Shown: piece by piece, positions 32,827 through 42,189 of the stretch
How the letters are laid out: each line of letters begins with the position of its first letter
Numbering within the stretch: the stretch's first letter is position 1
DNA from: Bacillota bacterium
GTDB lineage: Bacteria; Bacillota; Clostridia; Christensenellales; Aristaeellaceae
Length of the DNA: 64,000 nt
Assembly: GCA_023398575.1 (NCBI GenBank)
Contig: JAEWSC010000058.1
Span: 44,635-108,634 of the forward strand
Direction of reading: 5' to 3'
Made by a program: the position numbers and the translations under genes
The notes under the pieces: model-generated
Seen by the model: only the letters and a program-made list of their open reading frames with translations
Told to the model about the DNA's origin: nothing
Databases searched by the model: none

Positions 32827-33135
32827 GGCGACGGAACCTACAGGAAGGTCATGAAGCAGTACAAGCAGGTCAAACTGCTGATACTGGACGAGTGGCTCCT
32901 ATTCCCTCTGAAGGAGATGGAAGCCCGCGATCTGCTCGAGATCGTAGAGGCCCGCTGCAAGAGAGCGTCCACGATCTTCTGCTCCCAGTTCGATACTCCT
33001 GGGTGGCATGCCAAGATTGGTGAGTCGACGCTGGCCGATGCCATCTGCGACCGTATCATCCATGACTCCTATACCATTATGATCGACGGAAATGACTCCA
33101 TGCGCAAGCGCAAGGGTATCGCCAACAAGGAGTAA
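32827..33135 (+). pseudogene. istB: C-terminal fragment of IS21 helper ATPase IstB
   Basis: Reads YRKVMKQYKQVKLLILDEW (Walker B), ARDLLEIVEARCKRASTIF, CSQFDTPGWHAKIGE and ADAICDRIIHDSYTI, all typical of IstB. The Walker A half and the IstA transposase gene are missing, and the open frame upstream is IS-end DNA. Dead relic of an IS21-family element. Confidence 0.85.
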
Positions 33136-33345
33136 GCAACGAGGCGCCTTCGGCGCACTGAGGGCTCTGCCCTCAGACTCCCGTGGTTTTTCGCTTTGGT
33201 TTGTCCAGAAGGACGGCGCGCTGCAGTATGAGCTGATAACGAAGAAACGGCGCCGCAGCGCCGTCCTTCCGCCAAATCCTCCGCACCGCTCCGAGTTGCA
33301 CCGCTGCATTGCTCTATCCTGTGCCGAGGCAAAAGCACCATGATA
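33136..33345. other. Hairpin-rich non-coding stretch after istB
   Basis: GGCGCCTTCGGCGC (about 33142), GAGGGCT-CT-GCCCTC, and GGACGGCGC (33213) pairing with GCGCCGTCC (33266). G+C-rich, no ribosome sites; probably the other flank of the IS21 relic. Confidence 0.4.
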
Positions 33346-33435
33346 CTACCATGTTCTCCGATTTGGGTGTAGCTTCTCAGCGGCTTTGGTGTTGAAATCC
33401 GGCGGCATATGCACTTGGCACTGATAATCCTTCAT
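33346..33435 (-). pseudogene. Start of a broken ORF behind a hairpin leader
   Basis: ATG at 33435 follows GGAGG by seven bases and reads MKDYQCQVHMPPDFNTKAAE to a stop after 29 codons. The leader is the same type as the one at 41587, which also precedes a very short ORF (MRKGKRAPAGR, 41638-41673). Both may be stumps of the same kind of transposase; the family is not recognised. Confidence 0.4.
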
Positions 33436-33488
33436 GCATAAGCCTCCAGTTTGGTGCTTTTAAGCTACACCCTACTGGAGGCTTATGC
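33436..33488 (-). promoter_or_regulatory. Hairpin leader hiding a ribosome binding site, copy 1
   Basis: A perfect 15-bp stem (33436-33450 with 33474-33488) around a 23-base loop. On the minus strand the stem contains GGAGG paired with CCTCC, seven bases before an ATG. The loop word AGGGTGTAGCTTAAAAGCACC is shared with the hairpin at 41587-41635 (AGGGTGTGGC...AAAGCACC). The stem arms differ in a compensating way between copies. Confidence 0.65.
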
Positions 33489-33550
33489 AAAACCTGGAAT
33501 TGCCCAGACCAAATACTCAATGCCCATCTTCTCCCAAACCTATTCAATGA

Positions 33551-33757
33551 TCAACTTGATACATGCCCCTTTGTCGTCATGCTAGCCAAGTCGATATACA
33601 ATCTCATCAGATAGACGGAAATCGTATTGTCCAATATGCTTTCGGCTTGCTTCAGGCATTTATGTAGCTTATCGTAACGCTTCACTTCTTCCCGTGAGTC
33701 GTAACCGTTCATAGTGACAAAGTGGTGGTTACGTACCATCCATTCAGAAAGAATCAC
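33551..33757 (-). CDS. Possible small coupled ORF after the S41 peptidase
   Basis: 68 aa from a GTG that overlaps the stop of the peptidase gene (GTGA), so coupling is possible. Helical; no motif. It may be a remnant. The sequence between 33489 and 33550 holds nothing else. Confidence 0.3.
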   Translation of the reverse strand: MILSEWMVRNHHFVTMNGYDSREEVKRYDKLHKCLKQAESILDNTISVYLMRLYIDLASMTTKGHVSS

Positions 33758-35550
33758 TGATGATCCAGTATATATTGCACTGCCGCTTCCATCAACTCAT
33801 CGCGGCCCTCCCGAATCCCGGCTATAGTTGGCTCCACAAAAATATCGGGAGAGAGACCGATTCGCTGAGTCTGCCCACCCTCGGGGGTGAAAGCACCAAG
33901 CCCGGTAAAAACGAAGATATTCCCACATGGTAGAGGCAATGTGGTAACATCTCCATCGGAGCCAACAGAATTGTTTCCCATGACAATAACGTTGGCTCCG
34001 TTGCGCAAGGACATCACCGTAAACTCGGCACTACTTTGGGTGTGCTCATCCATTAAAATGACGACCGGTTTATCATAAGGGGCTTTACCACCATTGCCGG
34101 AATAAAAGGTCACATTTCGGATATAGGCACCAGGCATAACCCGTGATGGATATTGATACAAGCAAAAAGGCATTCTTCCGTCCACAAGATATTCTGCAAG
34201 AGTGTACATCATGTCGCTGGAGGGAGGCTGCCGCCAATCTACAATAAGCCCGCAGGTATCGGAAAATGTATCCATGATCTGAGGGATATCTCCAGAAACG
34301 ACGCTAAATGGATTAATCAGACCGATATTGTCCTCCAGTAGTACATGGGATTGTGTGGCCGTCGGGAATGAATGAAAGATCGACATAACTCCCAAAACCG
34401 TAACCGTCAATTCTTCATTCTGACGCAGAATTGTAAACACCATCTCTGACTCATGGGACCGCAGGAGAAAAATAGACAGTGCGTTCATCAGCTTTTCATC
34501 GGTAGTCACCGATACATATTGTTTACAACCAGCTACGATATCCCAAATATTCCTGCCATCTAGTTCAAGTAGCACATCACCTGGCAGCAGCTCACATTCT
34601 TCATAGATATCCCGTATTACAAGCTGGCCTTCGGCCCAAATAAGGCTGACCGGTGCGGCATACTGGCCGAATTCATCAAACAAAAAACCGGAATCAGTAA
34701 ACCCCACATGGGCATCGTGAAGCTTCGCGGCCAGCTCTGCTATAGTCAACTGATAGCTTTGCTTATCCGTTCCTTCCAGCATTTTTGGAATAAGCTCCAG
34801 CAACATACCATTCCAGTCATCGTCCAGAATATTCCGGTAGGGGTAGTAGTACTCTATAACATTCCAAAGCCGGAACAATCCTAGCAAACGGTATCGGTTG
34901 TCGGCAAAGCTGCTATCCTCATAGGTCTTTTCGTTGGTAAACATACTATTAACAGAGTTTATTCTAAAGTCGCCAAAATATACCGGCGCTTTTCCTCGGT
35001 AAACAGTTGGAACTTCACCCAACTGAGACAGGACCACAGAAAGACGCCGGCCAAGATAGGCCGTATCGGCCAGCCAGCCAGTTTCAGCCAAAAAAATTTT
35101 TTGATCGTCTGTCGCGTTGATCCAGCTCTTATCGTAAAAATCGGTATCGTAGTCAATCTTTCCAAGGCCAATAAACCAATGGTAAAGTATATTATTGGCC
35201 TCCTCGTCGCTGCTCACGGCGGATATCGATTCAATCAGCGCCAGCAACTCAGCGTCCCAGTCCTTTTGCCCCGAGAGGAAGGCCGGATGGGTGTACTTGA
35301 CATAACCCCATACCTTGCATAGCTTTTGGAGATTGCGGGTTAGCAGAGCGGTTGTTTCCTCGGATGGCAGGGTAAATGCGGTAGACTGGCTTTGGGCTTT
35401 TGTGGTGAGTATGGCGTCCTCCATCGCAGATTGCATACTGGCAGAATTCATCCTGGTTGCTTCTGCTGTACAACTAAGCGGGAAGAAAATGAGCGCCAGG
35501 CACAGCAGCAGAGCGCAAGTTCGGGACACAGCAGGAGTAGATTGAATCAT
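33754..35550 (-). CDS. Secreted S41-family (C-terminal processing) peptidase
   Basis: 598 aa. A signal peptide (ALLLCLALIFFPLSC) starts the protein; a Cys at its end could make it a lipoprotein, but the lipobox is poor. The middle has a PDZ-like part (ELLPGDVLLELDGRNIWDI) and the C-terminal half holds the peptidase core with HTQSSAEFTVMSLRNGANV (Ser nucleophile) and GNNSVGSDGDVT. It acts outside the membrane. AAGGAG precedes the ATG. It lies 23 bases after the lanC remnant in the same direction, so it was probably part of that cluster. Confidence 0.82.
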   Translation of the reverse strand: MIQSTPAVSRTCALLLCLALIFFPLSCTAEATRMNSASMQSAMEDAILTTKAQSQSTAFTLPSEETTALLTRNLQKLCKVWGYVKYTHPAFLSGQKDWDAELLALIESISAVSSDEEANNILYHWFIGLGKIDYDTDFYDKSWINATDDQKIFLAETGWLADTAYLGRRLSVVLSQLGEVPTVYRGKAPVYFGDFRINSVNSMFTNEKTYEDSSFADNRYRLLGLFRLWNVIEYYYPYRNILDDDWNGMLLELIPKMLEGTDKQSYQLTIAELAAKLHDAHVGFTDSGFLFDEFGQYAAPVSLIWAEGQLVIRDIYEECELLPGDVLLELDGRNIWDIVAGCKQYVSVTTDEKLMNALSIFLLRSHESEMVFTILRQNEELTVTVLGVMSIFHSFPTATQSHVLLEDNIGLINPFSVVSGDIPQIMDTFSDTCGLIVDWRQPPSSDMMYTLAEYLVDGRMPFCLYQYPSRVMPGAYIRNVTFYSGNGGKAPYDKPVVILMDEHTQSSAEFTVMSLRNGANVIVMGNNSVGSDGDVTTLPLPCGNIFVFTGLGAFTPEGGQTQRIGLSPDIFVEPTIAGIREGRDELMEAAVQYILDHQ

Positions 35551-35573
35551 GAGGCGTTCTCCTTATAGATTAT

Positions 35574-36314
35574 TTACTTGATTAATAGGCGTTTCTCATT
35601 TCCATTGGGGATATCGAATAAAATTGAATAAATTGTCTGAATTATTCCAGTATACCCATTAACATAATCATATTTAAAGACATTTTCGACGGTATTACTT
35701 ATCTTGTGTTGATCATGCGGCAAATTATAGCCTTTTACTGCGTGCTCAGTAAGTTCTAATGCTTTATCTAGAAAAATCGGGGTTCTTGTATCATTGTACA
35801 TTTCTTTCATTATCGCCGCTACACCGGCCAGTCCATGACATATAATCGGTGAAGTCAGCAGATAATCTGATGTGCTCATCTGTGCGATTTTTATCATCTC
35901 ATTTACAGCCAGATTTTCGATTTCCTTTCGGGCTATTGCTCTTGAGCTAATAAAGAGCACCCGCAATATTCCCACCGATCCATAACACCAACTCATTCGT
36001 GTCGGATGTAAGGCCATACTTTCTTGCTGTGTATAGTGTTCAAATGATTCAATTGCTGGCCAATAAATGATATCACTAACATAGTAATGCGCCTTAAGAT
36101 ATTCGTGTATTATCCCATCAATGGCTTCCAATATTGATTCCGAGGTAAAACCTTTTTTATATGCTAAAGATAAGGCTCCTAAAGGACCGCCCATGCCATG
36201 AGATACACCATAGTTTATGCAACCATTTGATGCATTAAACGGTAATTTTTCTTTTTCATGCAAACTAGGGTAATAGTGCCAACCTGTTACTTTATAACCT
36301 AAGACAGTCTTCAT
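35574..36314 (-). pseudogene. lanC: N-terminally truncated lanthipeptide cyclase LanC
   Basis: LanC forms the thioether rings of class I lanthipeptides. The zinc and active-site motifs are present: NYGVSHGMGGPLGALS, SWCYGSVG and ICHGLAGVA, and the C-terminus NGYTGIIQTIYS. LanC is normally about 400 aa; here only the last 250 remain. The frame is open further upstream (NERTSVAERVTAAL...) to about 36365, where it meets lanB sequence. Lower GC than neighbours. Even if translated it lacks the first half of its barrel, so it is probably inactive. Confidence 0.8.
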
Positions 36315-36340
36315 AGATGATTTCTTGATTAAGGCAGCTG

Positions 36341-36451
36341 TTACTCTTTCAGCAACACTTGTTCGTTCATTCCCATTAAATCAATATAATCTTGAAGTGG
36401 CAACAATGGCATTCGAACCATAAAAAAATTACTAGCCTTGTAATCAGTCAT
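36341..36451 (-). pseudogene. lanB: N-terminal stub of lantibiotic dehydratase LanB
   Basis: ATG at 36451 with AAGGCGG upstream reads YKASNFFMVRMPLLPLQDYI, the family's conserved start, then runs out after 36 codons. The following bases continue in the lanC frame. A deletion removed most of lanB and the start of lanC. The preceding gene's last codons (MRLVGILQTSQIIYGKAVLE) overlap the lanB start, showing a former operon. Confidence 0.7.
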
Positions 36452-36895
36452 TTTCTAAAACCGCCTTCCCATAAATGATTTGACTGGTTTGCAAAATACC
36501 TACCAGACGCATTGATCCACTTAAACGATCTTGCTTAACAACACTTCAGATGTAAATCAGTCGTACACCTCATGCATCTCTATAAGTAGCAATTATCTTT
36601 CATGCATAGTTTTGGACGATTATCCTTAAATATTCTTCTATGCATTTTTTGTCTAACAGTTATTTATTTTAGCACAAATGTCTATTAATGTTAATAATTC
36701 AACTCCATCACGCTATAATTTACAAATCCAGGCATATCAGGGTTCTGCCAAATCTGGACTGCCCCGAATGCCTTGTAAGTATCAAGCTGCACAGAACGAC
36801 GAGATTAGCGCGGACGGGGAAGTAGGTCTATTCCTCTGTTATGGGCATAACGATAGAAAAATCCAGATCCATATCGGAATAGATTCCTGACCGCT
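36452..36895. other. Decayed stretch upstream of the lan remnant
   Basis: Apart from the tail of an unidentified leftward frame (about 36452-36530), no gene is supported. Short open frames on both strands lack ribosome sites. Confidence 0.35.
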
Positions 36896-37237
36896 CTATA
36901 CCGAATAATGCTTGGCTTTGAACTTTTCCATGACACTGTCCTTGATACTTTGATTCTTCGAGGTCTGGCGGCCACCCTTGAGGGTTGTCGTGGTCGTCGC
37001 TCCCTCGCCATCTTCATCGCCGCCGCCCATGATGGTTACTTGCAGGAGCGTCCTGCGCTTGTTCTCAATGCCGGGCTGTTCGGCCAGCCAAGCCGCCGTT
37101 TCCTCGGTCAGCGTTGTAATGGTCCAGCCATATGTGGCGTGCTTCTCAATGTGCAGGCCATCCATAGCCGCATCATCAAAAAAATGCGGGCCAACTCTCA
37201 AGGACTGTATGAATAGCAGGGTTAATACCGAAAACAC
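36896..37237 (-). CDS. Unidentified protein, probably a C-terminal fragment
   Basis: 113 aa. The convincing part is residues 35-113 (KHATYGWTITTLTEETAAWL, IENKRRTLLQVTIMGGGDED, SIKDSVMEKFKAKHYSV); the first 30 residues look like non-coding sequence and there is no ribosome site. It may be a fragment of a mobile-element protein. Confidence 0.35.
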   Translation of the reverse strand: MFSVLTLLFIQSLRVGPHFFDDAAMDGLHIEKHATYGWTITTLTEETAAWLAEQPGIENKRRTLLQVTIMGGGDEDGEGATTTTTLKGGRQTSKNQSIKDSVMEKFKAKHYSV

Positions 37238-37302
37238 AAAGTAAACATACTTTTTAATATAAAGCTGGCAAAAACAAGCTTTCAGAGAGATAGGAAAACA
37301 AA

Positions 37303-37342
37303 AAGGCTCAACAGTGGCGGAAGGCCTTCACTGTTGAGCCTT
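37303..37342 (-). terminator. Strong hairpin terminator after the 37384 gene
   Basis: A 14-bp perfect stem (AAGGCTCAACAGTG / CACTGTTGAGCCTT) around 12 bases. Reading leftward it is followed by TTTTTG. A related AAGGCTCAAAA hairpin is at 42196. Confidence 0.75.
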
Positions 37343-37383
37343 ATGCATTATCTCCGGTAAAGGAATGTGCTCCCTGTGCCCAA

Positions 37384-37989
37384 TCAAGCACCTCCGCTTC
37401 CATACGTTTGGCGGGAGCCTTTTGTCTCAGAACCAAGCGCTAATCGCATATCCGCATGCCTGTGCATTTCTTTTTTATCTTTTATTCCGGCTGGCGCTTG
37501 TATAACCAGGAGATACCGATCAATTTTCTCCAGGAGGTTTTTCTTCTTCCTATATAACGTGGTTTTTGATATCTCACCTACGGTATCCGGAGCGATGCGA
37601 AGTATGTCAGCCAGAGAAAGAGACTGAATGTAATAACTCTCCACGAACCATTGCTCAATGTGGTCAAGCCCAGCCATAACAGCATCAAACAAGTGAATAT
37701 AGTATTGCGTCTGCCGTAACTGTCTTTGGAGCGCACGTATATTGCTGGTCTGCTCTGACCGCATTTCATCTTGATATGAAATTGCGATTTCCTCTGTTTT
37801 GCTGCCATACCGTGGAGTATGCGGCAACCCATCTGGCGGTTTGCTGCCGAGCATCATGCCCTCAATAAAACTATCATTGTCCACAGTATCTTCTGGTTCA
37901 GCGGTATAGTGCCGGAGTTGAACTTGCAACACTTTTGCATAGCTGACATGGTTCTGATGATTTTTGAGAAGCCATTCCGCAGTGATCAT
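37384..37989 (-). CDS. Phage-type HTH regulator (ArpU/RinA-like)
   Basis: 201 aa. A sigma region 4-like segment in the C-terminal half (LSLADILRIAPDTVGEIS, TTLYRKKKNLLEKIDRYLLV) with a helical N-terminal half resembles small late-gene regulators of Gram-positive phages. It stands alone among relics, so it may be left from another element. GAGGTGAACGC lies before the ATG. Confidence 0.5.
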   Translation of the reverse strand: MITAEWLLKNHQNHVSYAKVLQVQLRHYTAEPEDTVDNDSFIEGMMLGSKPPDGLPHTPRYGSKTEEIAISYQDEMRSEQTSNIRALQRQLRQTQYYIHLFDAVMAGLDHIEQWFVESYYIQSLSLADILRIAPDTVGEISKTTLYRKKKNLLEKIDRYLLVIQAPAGIKDKKEMHRHADMRLALGSETKGSRQTYGSGGA

Positions 37990-38241
37990 GCGTTCACCTC
38001 TCTTTCCTTTGTTTTTCGTCGCGAGTGCCTACATCATTTGTCTTGGATCTGAAATAGTATTCATTAAACTTCTTGTTTCTTCATGTCCAATATTAACAGC
38101 AGCCACGGTACATGTCAATAGAAGTTTCGTAGTCAAAAGACATCACGCTCCAGAATCCATATCCGAAGTACAGCCCATTTCATACAGCAGGGAGAAAGCA
38201 AGATGGACGAGATTGTGTTACAATATTGTTACAAATTTTGG

Positions 38242-38270
38242 TTGACAATACCTGCCACTCATGGTATATT
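38242..38270 (+). promoter_or_regulatory. Promoter upstream of the SH3-domain protein
   Basis: TTGACA (38242-38247), 17-base spacer, TATATT (38265-38270). The next supported gene starts at 38542, so the leader would be about 265 bases. The stretch 37990-38541 contains only short frames, one of which ends KEVLRSAV behind an internal GGAGG. Confidence 0.6.
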
Positions 38271-38541
38271 TGGCGTGAAATTGTGGCAATAGTATTACGG
38301 GCGAAGACGATTTCCATAAATCAGCGGAAAGCTTTTTCCATCTTAACCCGTGTTAGAGCATTCGTAATGGCAAATGGGGCATTGTCAAAGGAGGTATTAC
38401 GAAGCGCAGTATAGAGAAAAGGCTGGTACAAACATAAGCAAGATCACAGATGCTGACATGGGCTGGGTGGTTGAACGGGCCGAAGGACACTGTGACTAAA
38501 CACGAATAACAATATCTTGCGAAATTGAAAGGAGCAAAACC

Positions 38542-39657
38542 ATGAAGACTATTGCGAAGATACTTGCCTGCTTGATGCTATTGACGCTCTTGCTGCCTGC
38601 CGGTGCATTAGCGATGACACAAGAAGAATGGGATTTGTCGAGCACATTGAAAACGACAAAACAAGTCAATGTCTATTCCTATGCCAGCGGGTCTCCGGAA
38701 GTGATTGATACTATACCAGCCGGCACATACTGTAAATACTCAGATAGCGGCATAGGCATAAAGGCGATTAAGTATATGAAGGACGGAGAAATCAGAAGCG
38801 GCTGGGTTGATGAAACCGCAATCGTTCGGTGTACCACACAGATTCGGATAAGCGATGGCATGGCTGATAATGTACACGAGAAAGACCCTGATTACAACAA
38901 AAAGGTAACAAAAGAAAATACTATTTATGTTGCGCCAAGCTTGTTGATTGATTCCGCAGAGGATAAAGCACCTAATAGCGCAACATCCGCCACAACTTCT
39001 GCCTCAGTAGCCAACACCGCAGCGACGGCTCTCACCACAACCGCCACTACCTCTGCGAAGCCCGATCCGGAGCTCGAACCCAAGGAAATCCAGCAAACCT
39101 CCACTACCCAGGGTGATGTGTCTGTTACGATTAATACCCTTGGCTCGGTTTTCTCTACTATTACACATAATGGCAGCACATACGAGGTTGCCACAGCCGA
39201 CCTAAATTTTGGTAAGGATATGCCGGAGGACAAAAAGCTGGCTGTCATTTACACACCCAAGACCGGAAAAGCAACCCTTCGCCGATCGGCTTCCAATAAT
39301 GCCGACATGCTCAAGCAATGCAAAGCCGGTACGCTGGTGAGTGTATTGGAATATGGCGAGACCTATTGCCTGATCAACTACAAAAACACCAACGGTTATA
39401 TCCTAACCGATTGTTTAAAATTCCACGGCGTTGCGGCGCAGACAGAAGGCAAGGGTGTTCTCAGCTACAACGGCAAGACTAACGGCGGAACCACTGTCAA
39501 TATCCGCAACGCGGCCAATAAAGGAAGCGCTAAGATTGGCGAATGGAAGACGGGAACAGAGGTGACCGTTTGGGGACATGAAGATGGCTGGTATGAGATT
39601 GAGACCAATGGCATGCGGGGCTTTGTTCTGGAAGAGTTTCTTACCATAAGGGAATGA
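38542..39657 (+). CDS. Secreted SH3-domain protein
   Basis: 371 aa. Signal peptide LACLMLLTLLLPAGALA. Three SH3b-like modules: residues about 35-95 (VNVYSYASGSPEVIDTI), 235-300 (ATLRRSASNNADMLKQ) and 320-368 (VNIRNAANKGSAKIGEW). A Thr/Ala-rich linker lies between the first two. Bacterial SH3 modules bind peptidoglycan. AAAGGAG precedes the ATG. No catalytic domain, so probably a wall-binding protein. Confidence 0.8.
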   Translation: MKTIAKILACLMLLTLLLPAGALAMTQEEWDLSSTLKTTKQVNVYSYASGSPEVIDTIPAGTYCKYSDSGIGIKAIKYMKDGEIRSGWVDETAIVRCTTQIRISDGMADNVHEKDPDYNKKVTKENTIYVAPSLLIDSAEDKAPNSATSATTSASVANTAATALTTTATTSAKPDPELEPKEIQQTSTTQGDVSVTINTLGSVFSTITHNGSTYEVATADLNFGKDMPEDKKLAVIYTPKTGKATLRRSASNNADMLKQCKAGTLVSVLEYGETYCLINYKNTNGYILTDCLKFHGVAAQTEGKGVLSYNGKTNGGTTVNIRNAANKGSAKIGEWKTGTEVTVWGHEDGWYEIETNGMRGFVLEEFLTIRE

Positions 39658-39724
39658 ATCCAGGAGGGCGGTTTCTCTTAGAGAAACCGCCCATTGTCGC
39701 TAGTTAGACCTATCTGTCATCAGA

Positions 39725-40936
39725 TCAGCCTTCAGGATACCCGGTCTTCGTGTACAAATGTGCTTCACGGGACCAGCCGCCGGTAGTCCATGCGCTCAGG
39801 GAGAGATTCCCAACCCACTGCGTATTCAAGTTGGGATTATTGACATACACAGTGTTGTCGTCGATCTTGTAGATCGCCAGGTATGTGGCACCGGTAAGGG
39901 AGCAATACCCATGCAAACTGCTTCCGACTACCCGGATGAGAGCCAGGCCGCCGTTGGCGCAATGGCTCCGGATGGTACTCAGCGAAGAAGTGGTCTGGCC
40001 GTATGTCAAACCATATTCCGAGGCTGCGTCATTGAAGAAAGCACTCGTAACCCCAGTGTTGCCTGATTCGTCGCGATAGCCGCTTTCCTTTGCCCATTTG
40101 CACACAACCGGAGGCATAATTGCCTCACGGTTAAAGGTGGAGGCGATCATAGCAAACGAAGTGGGAGCGTTACCGGAGTCGCCGATCGTTTCGGTTATTC
40201 CCGGCGTATCATTCGCATTAAATGCGACATTTGCCCACAGTGCATCGTTCATGAACCACGGCTGGATATCCTCCTCCGCATAACGGTCAATGATGTATCC
40301 ATCAACACCGCCATTAGGATAAGGGGTGTTGAGCATCGCCTGCGTCGCGGAGTCTACAACACCAGTTACGTGCAGACCATTTCTGGACTGGAAGTATTTC
40401 ACGGCCCACTCTGTTGTAAAACCGAAGTATGCGTATACATCGTTGATGTAAAAGTCGAGCGCGAGAAGTCGGTTATGCAGAGCAGTGACCTCAGGGCCAG
40501 AACTGCCGTACTGCAAGGTAGTCCCACCAAGGGTAATGAAGCTGGAGACGGCCCAACCAGTACCACCGTTACCGCAGACACGATACCATCCAGAAACGGA
40601 GGTGGTATCCAGTACGCGAAGGGTAGAGTACTGAGGCGCTGTGTACAGGATAGATGCCGAGGATTGTGGTGCGACACGGATGTTCAGCGAACCGGAGGCC
40701 GTGGTTACTTGGCCGTCCTGCCCACCAGTGGAGATTTTGATGAACTTAGCCATGACATAACCAGATTGGGTGCCATAGCTGGTAGAGAACCATTCAGTGC
40801 TGCCCGTGCCAGTGAATGTCGAGACAGACAGTGAAGTGCCTTCGGGGATCAAGCCTCTGCTTGTTCCGCCAGTGCTGGGGGTAGCCCGCAGATTCAGTGA
40901 ACCGGGGCCAAGGACAATACCATTGAAAGTTGCCAT
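39725..40936 (-). CDS. Endolysin-like protein: SH3, peptidoglycan-binding and C39-like domains
   Basis: 403 aa with no signal peptide, as in phage endolysins. Two SH3b modules (SLNLRATPSTGGTSRG and SLNIRVAPQSSASI), then a PG-binding repeat (LQYGSSGPEVTALHNRLLAL, GLHVTGVVDSATQAM), then a C39-type peptidase-like domain. In active C39 proteins the core reads CGPTSxAM; here it is GNAPTSFAMIAS, so the catalytic Cys is replaced. The His/Asp strand (LTGATYLAIY) also lacks the His. Probably an inactive or wall-binding protein. AAAGGAGA precedes the ATG. Confidence 0.8.
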   Translation of the reverse strand: MATFNGIVLGPGSLNLRATPSTGGTSRGLIPEGTSLSVSTFTGTGSTEWFSTSYGTQSGYVMAKFIKISTGGQDGQVTTASGSLNIRVAPQSSASILYTAPQYSTLRVLDTTSVSGWYRVCGNGGTGWAVSSFITLGGTTLQYGSSGPEVTALHNRLLALDFYINDVYAYFGFTTEWAVKYFQSRNGLHVTGVVDSATQAMLNTPYPNGGVDGYIIDRYAEEDIQPWFMNDALWANVAFNANDTPGITETIGDSGNAPTSFAMIASTFNREAIMPPVVCKWAKESGYRDESGNTGVTSAFFNDAASEYGLTYGQTTSSLSTIRSHCANGGLALIRVVGSSLHGYCSLTGATYLAIYKIDDNTVYVNNPNLNTQWVGNLSLSAWTTGGWSREAHLYTKTGYPEG

Positions 40937-41580
40937 TGTTTTTTCTCCTTTTGTTTTTTATTTGCAGCCGGTTCGCTGGCCAGCATTTCCTTCTGCTGAT
41001 ATTAGTGTAAGGCATTTTCGCCAAAAAAGGGAGTGAAGAGTTAGTGCAAATACCGTGAAGATTTAGGGAAAAAATGATCATGCCTTTTTGAAGGACATTA
41101 TTGCAGGAAATCGGAGGAGGTTTTTTGCCCTTGTGCGAACCGCAGGATCTTCTCCATTGCACGCTTCTGGTAGCTCTTTAAAGTCCGTTCCGATTTTGCA
41201 TAATCTTGGAAACTATGCTTTATTGATAGGGCCTTTTATAAAGAAAAGAGAGTATCTGAAATCGTTGATCTGCAGAAAGATAAAGCATTTGCCCGTCTAT
41301 CAATGCCGGTTTTTTACAACAGCAAAGAGAATATTCAGAACTCAAATCATTTCATTGCATTAGAAAATAGATATCGAATCGATATAAGGTATATGATCAC
41401 ATATACCGAGATGGAATTGCATTTCTATGTATATATTCCCCAAGTTATGGCAGATTCCGTTGACTGCTATTTATATCAGCTCATAGTATACAATAATATC
41501 CGAAGCAATCATGCGGCCCGGTAAAGATAAATAGTGAACTATGCCGCAAGGATAAATTTAAGTATTTCGTGAATTTCGAA
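40937..41580. other. Long stretch without a firm gene
   Basis: On the plus strand about 41230-41524 an open frame reads KRVSEIVDLQKDKAFARLSM and FIALENRYRIDIRYMITYTE, with protein-like composition but no start or ribosome site. It may be the tail of a lost gene. Nothing else is supported. Confidence 0.3.
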
Positions 41581-41586
41581 TTTTGG

Positions 41587-41640
41587 GTAAACCTCCAGAA
41601 GGGTGTGGCAAAAAAGCACCAAACTGGAGGTTTACATATG
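41587..41640 (+). promoter_or_regulatory. Hairpin leader hiding a ribosome binding site, copy 2
   Basis: A 12-bp perfect stem GTAAACCTCCAG (41587-41598) / CTGGAGGTTTAC (41624-41635). GGAGG is paired inside the stem and lies seven bases before ATG 41638, as in the copy at 33436-33488. The ORF behind it stops after 11 codons. Confidence 0.65.
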
Positions 41641-41706
41641 AGAAAAGGCAAAAGGGCACCAGCAGGACGATAAGGTAAGATATATTTTGCACAATCGGAG
41701 GCAGAC

Positions 41707-41979
41707 ATGAATGATAAAAGAAAACTCAAGAGCGATGAGTTGGCAAAAATCGAGACGCTTGTCGAAAGCGCCACAAATGCTGTCAACAAGAAATCAGCTG
41801 CTCCTTATATAAAGCAGTTAGAATCTATTCGATATAAAACAGAATTAACACCATATGTCAACGGTGTTTTCGGGGAGCTTATATCGTATGTGAAAGAAGC
41901 TTCTGGCCGCGTACGTGAAAAAGATCACTGGACTAGGGTGGCATATGAAACCTTATATAGATTGTTGAGTTTTCTCTGA
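41707..41979 (+). CDS. Small hypothetical protein
   Basis: 90 aa; ATCGGAGG precedes the ATG with good spacing. Helical, mixed charge (LAKIETLVESATNAVNKKSA); no motif recognised. A terminator follows at 42147. It sits just after the hairpin leader, so it may be cargo or a host gene next to a relic. Confidence 0.55.
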   Translation: MNDKRKLKSDELAKIETLVESATNAVNKKSAAPYIKQLESIRYKTELTPYVNGVFGELISYVKEASGRVREKDHWTRVAYETLYRLLSFL

Positions 41980-42146
41980 CCTTGTTAACCAGCAGGTATG
42001 CCAAAAGCGAAGTCAAAAGCGACAGATAGGTTTATTCCAACTAATTAACCGTGTACTTGTGCACACCCTTGCACACCCACGCAGCGTATTAAGCCTACGC
42101 CCGGGTAACCGTGTAATTATGCTAACTAATGTCCCTTTAGACACAA

Positions 42147-42189
42147 CTTCACCTAGTATTGGATACAATCTAGGTGAAGGTCTTTTTTT
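42147..42189 (+). terminator. Terminator after the 41707 gene
   Basis: CTTCACCTAG / CTAGGTGAAG, 13-base loop, then a run of seven T. A second hairpin, GAAGGCTCAAAA / TTTTGAGCCTTC (42196-42238), follows at once. The stretch 42240-42499 is otherwise non-coding. Confidence 0.85.

Noticed and set aside
36678..36890. Rightward ORF of 70 aa
   Set aside because: No ribosome site; the opposite strand looks equally random; surrounding DNA is decayed.
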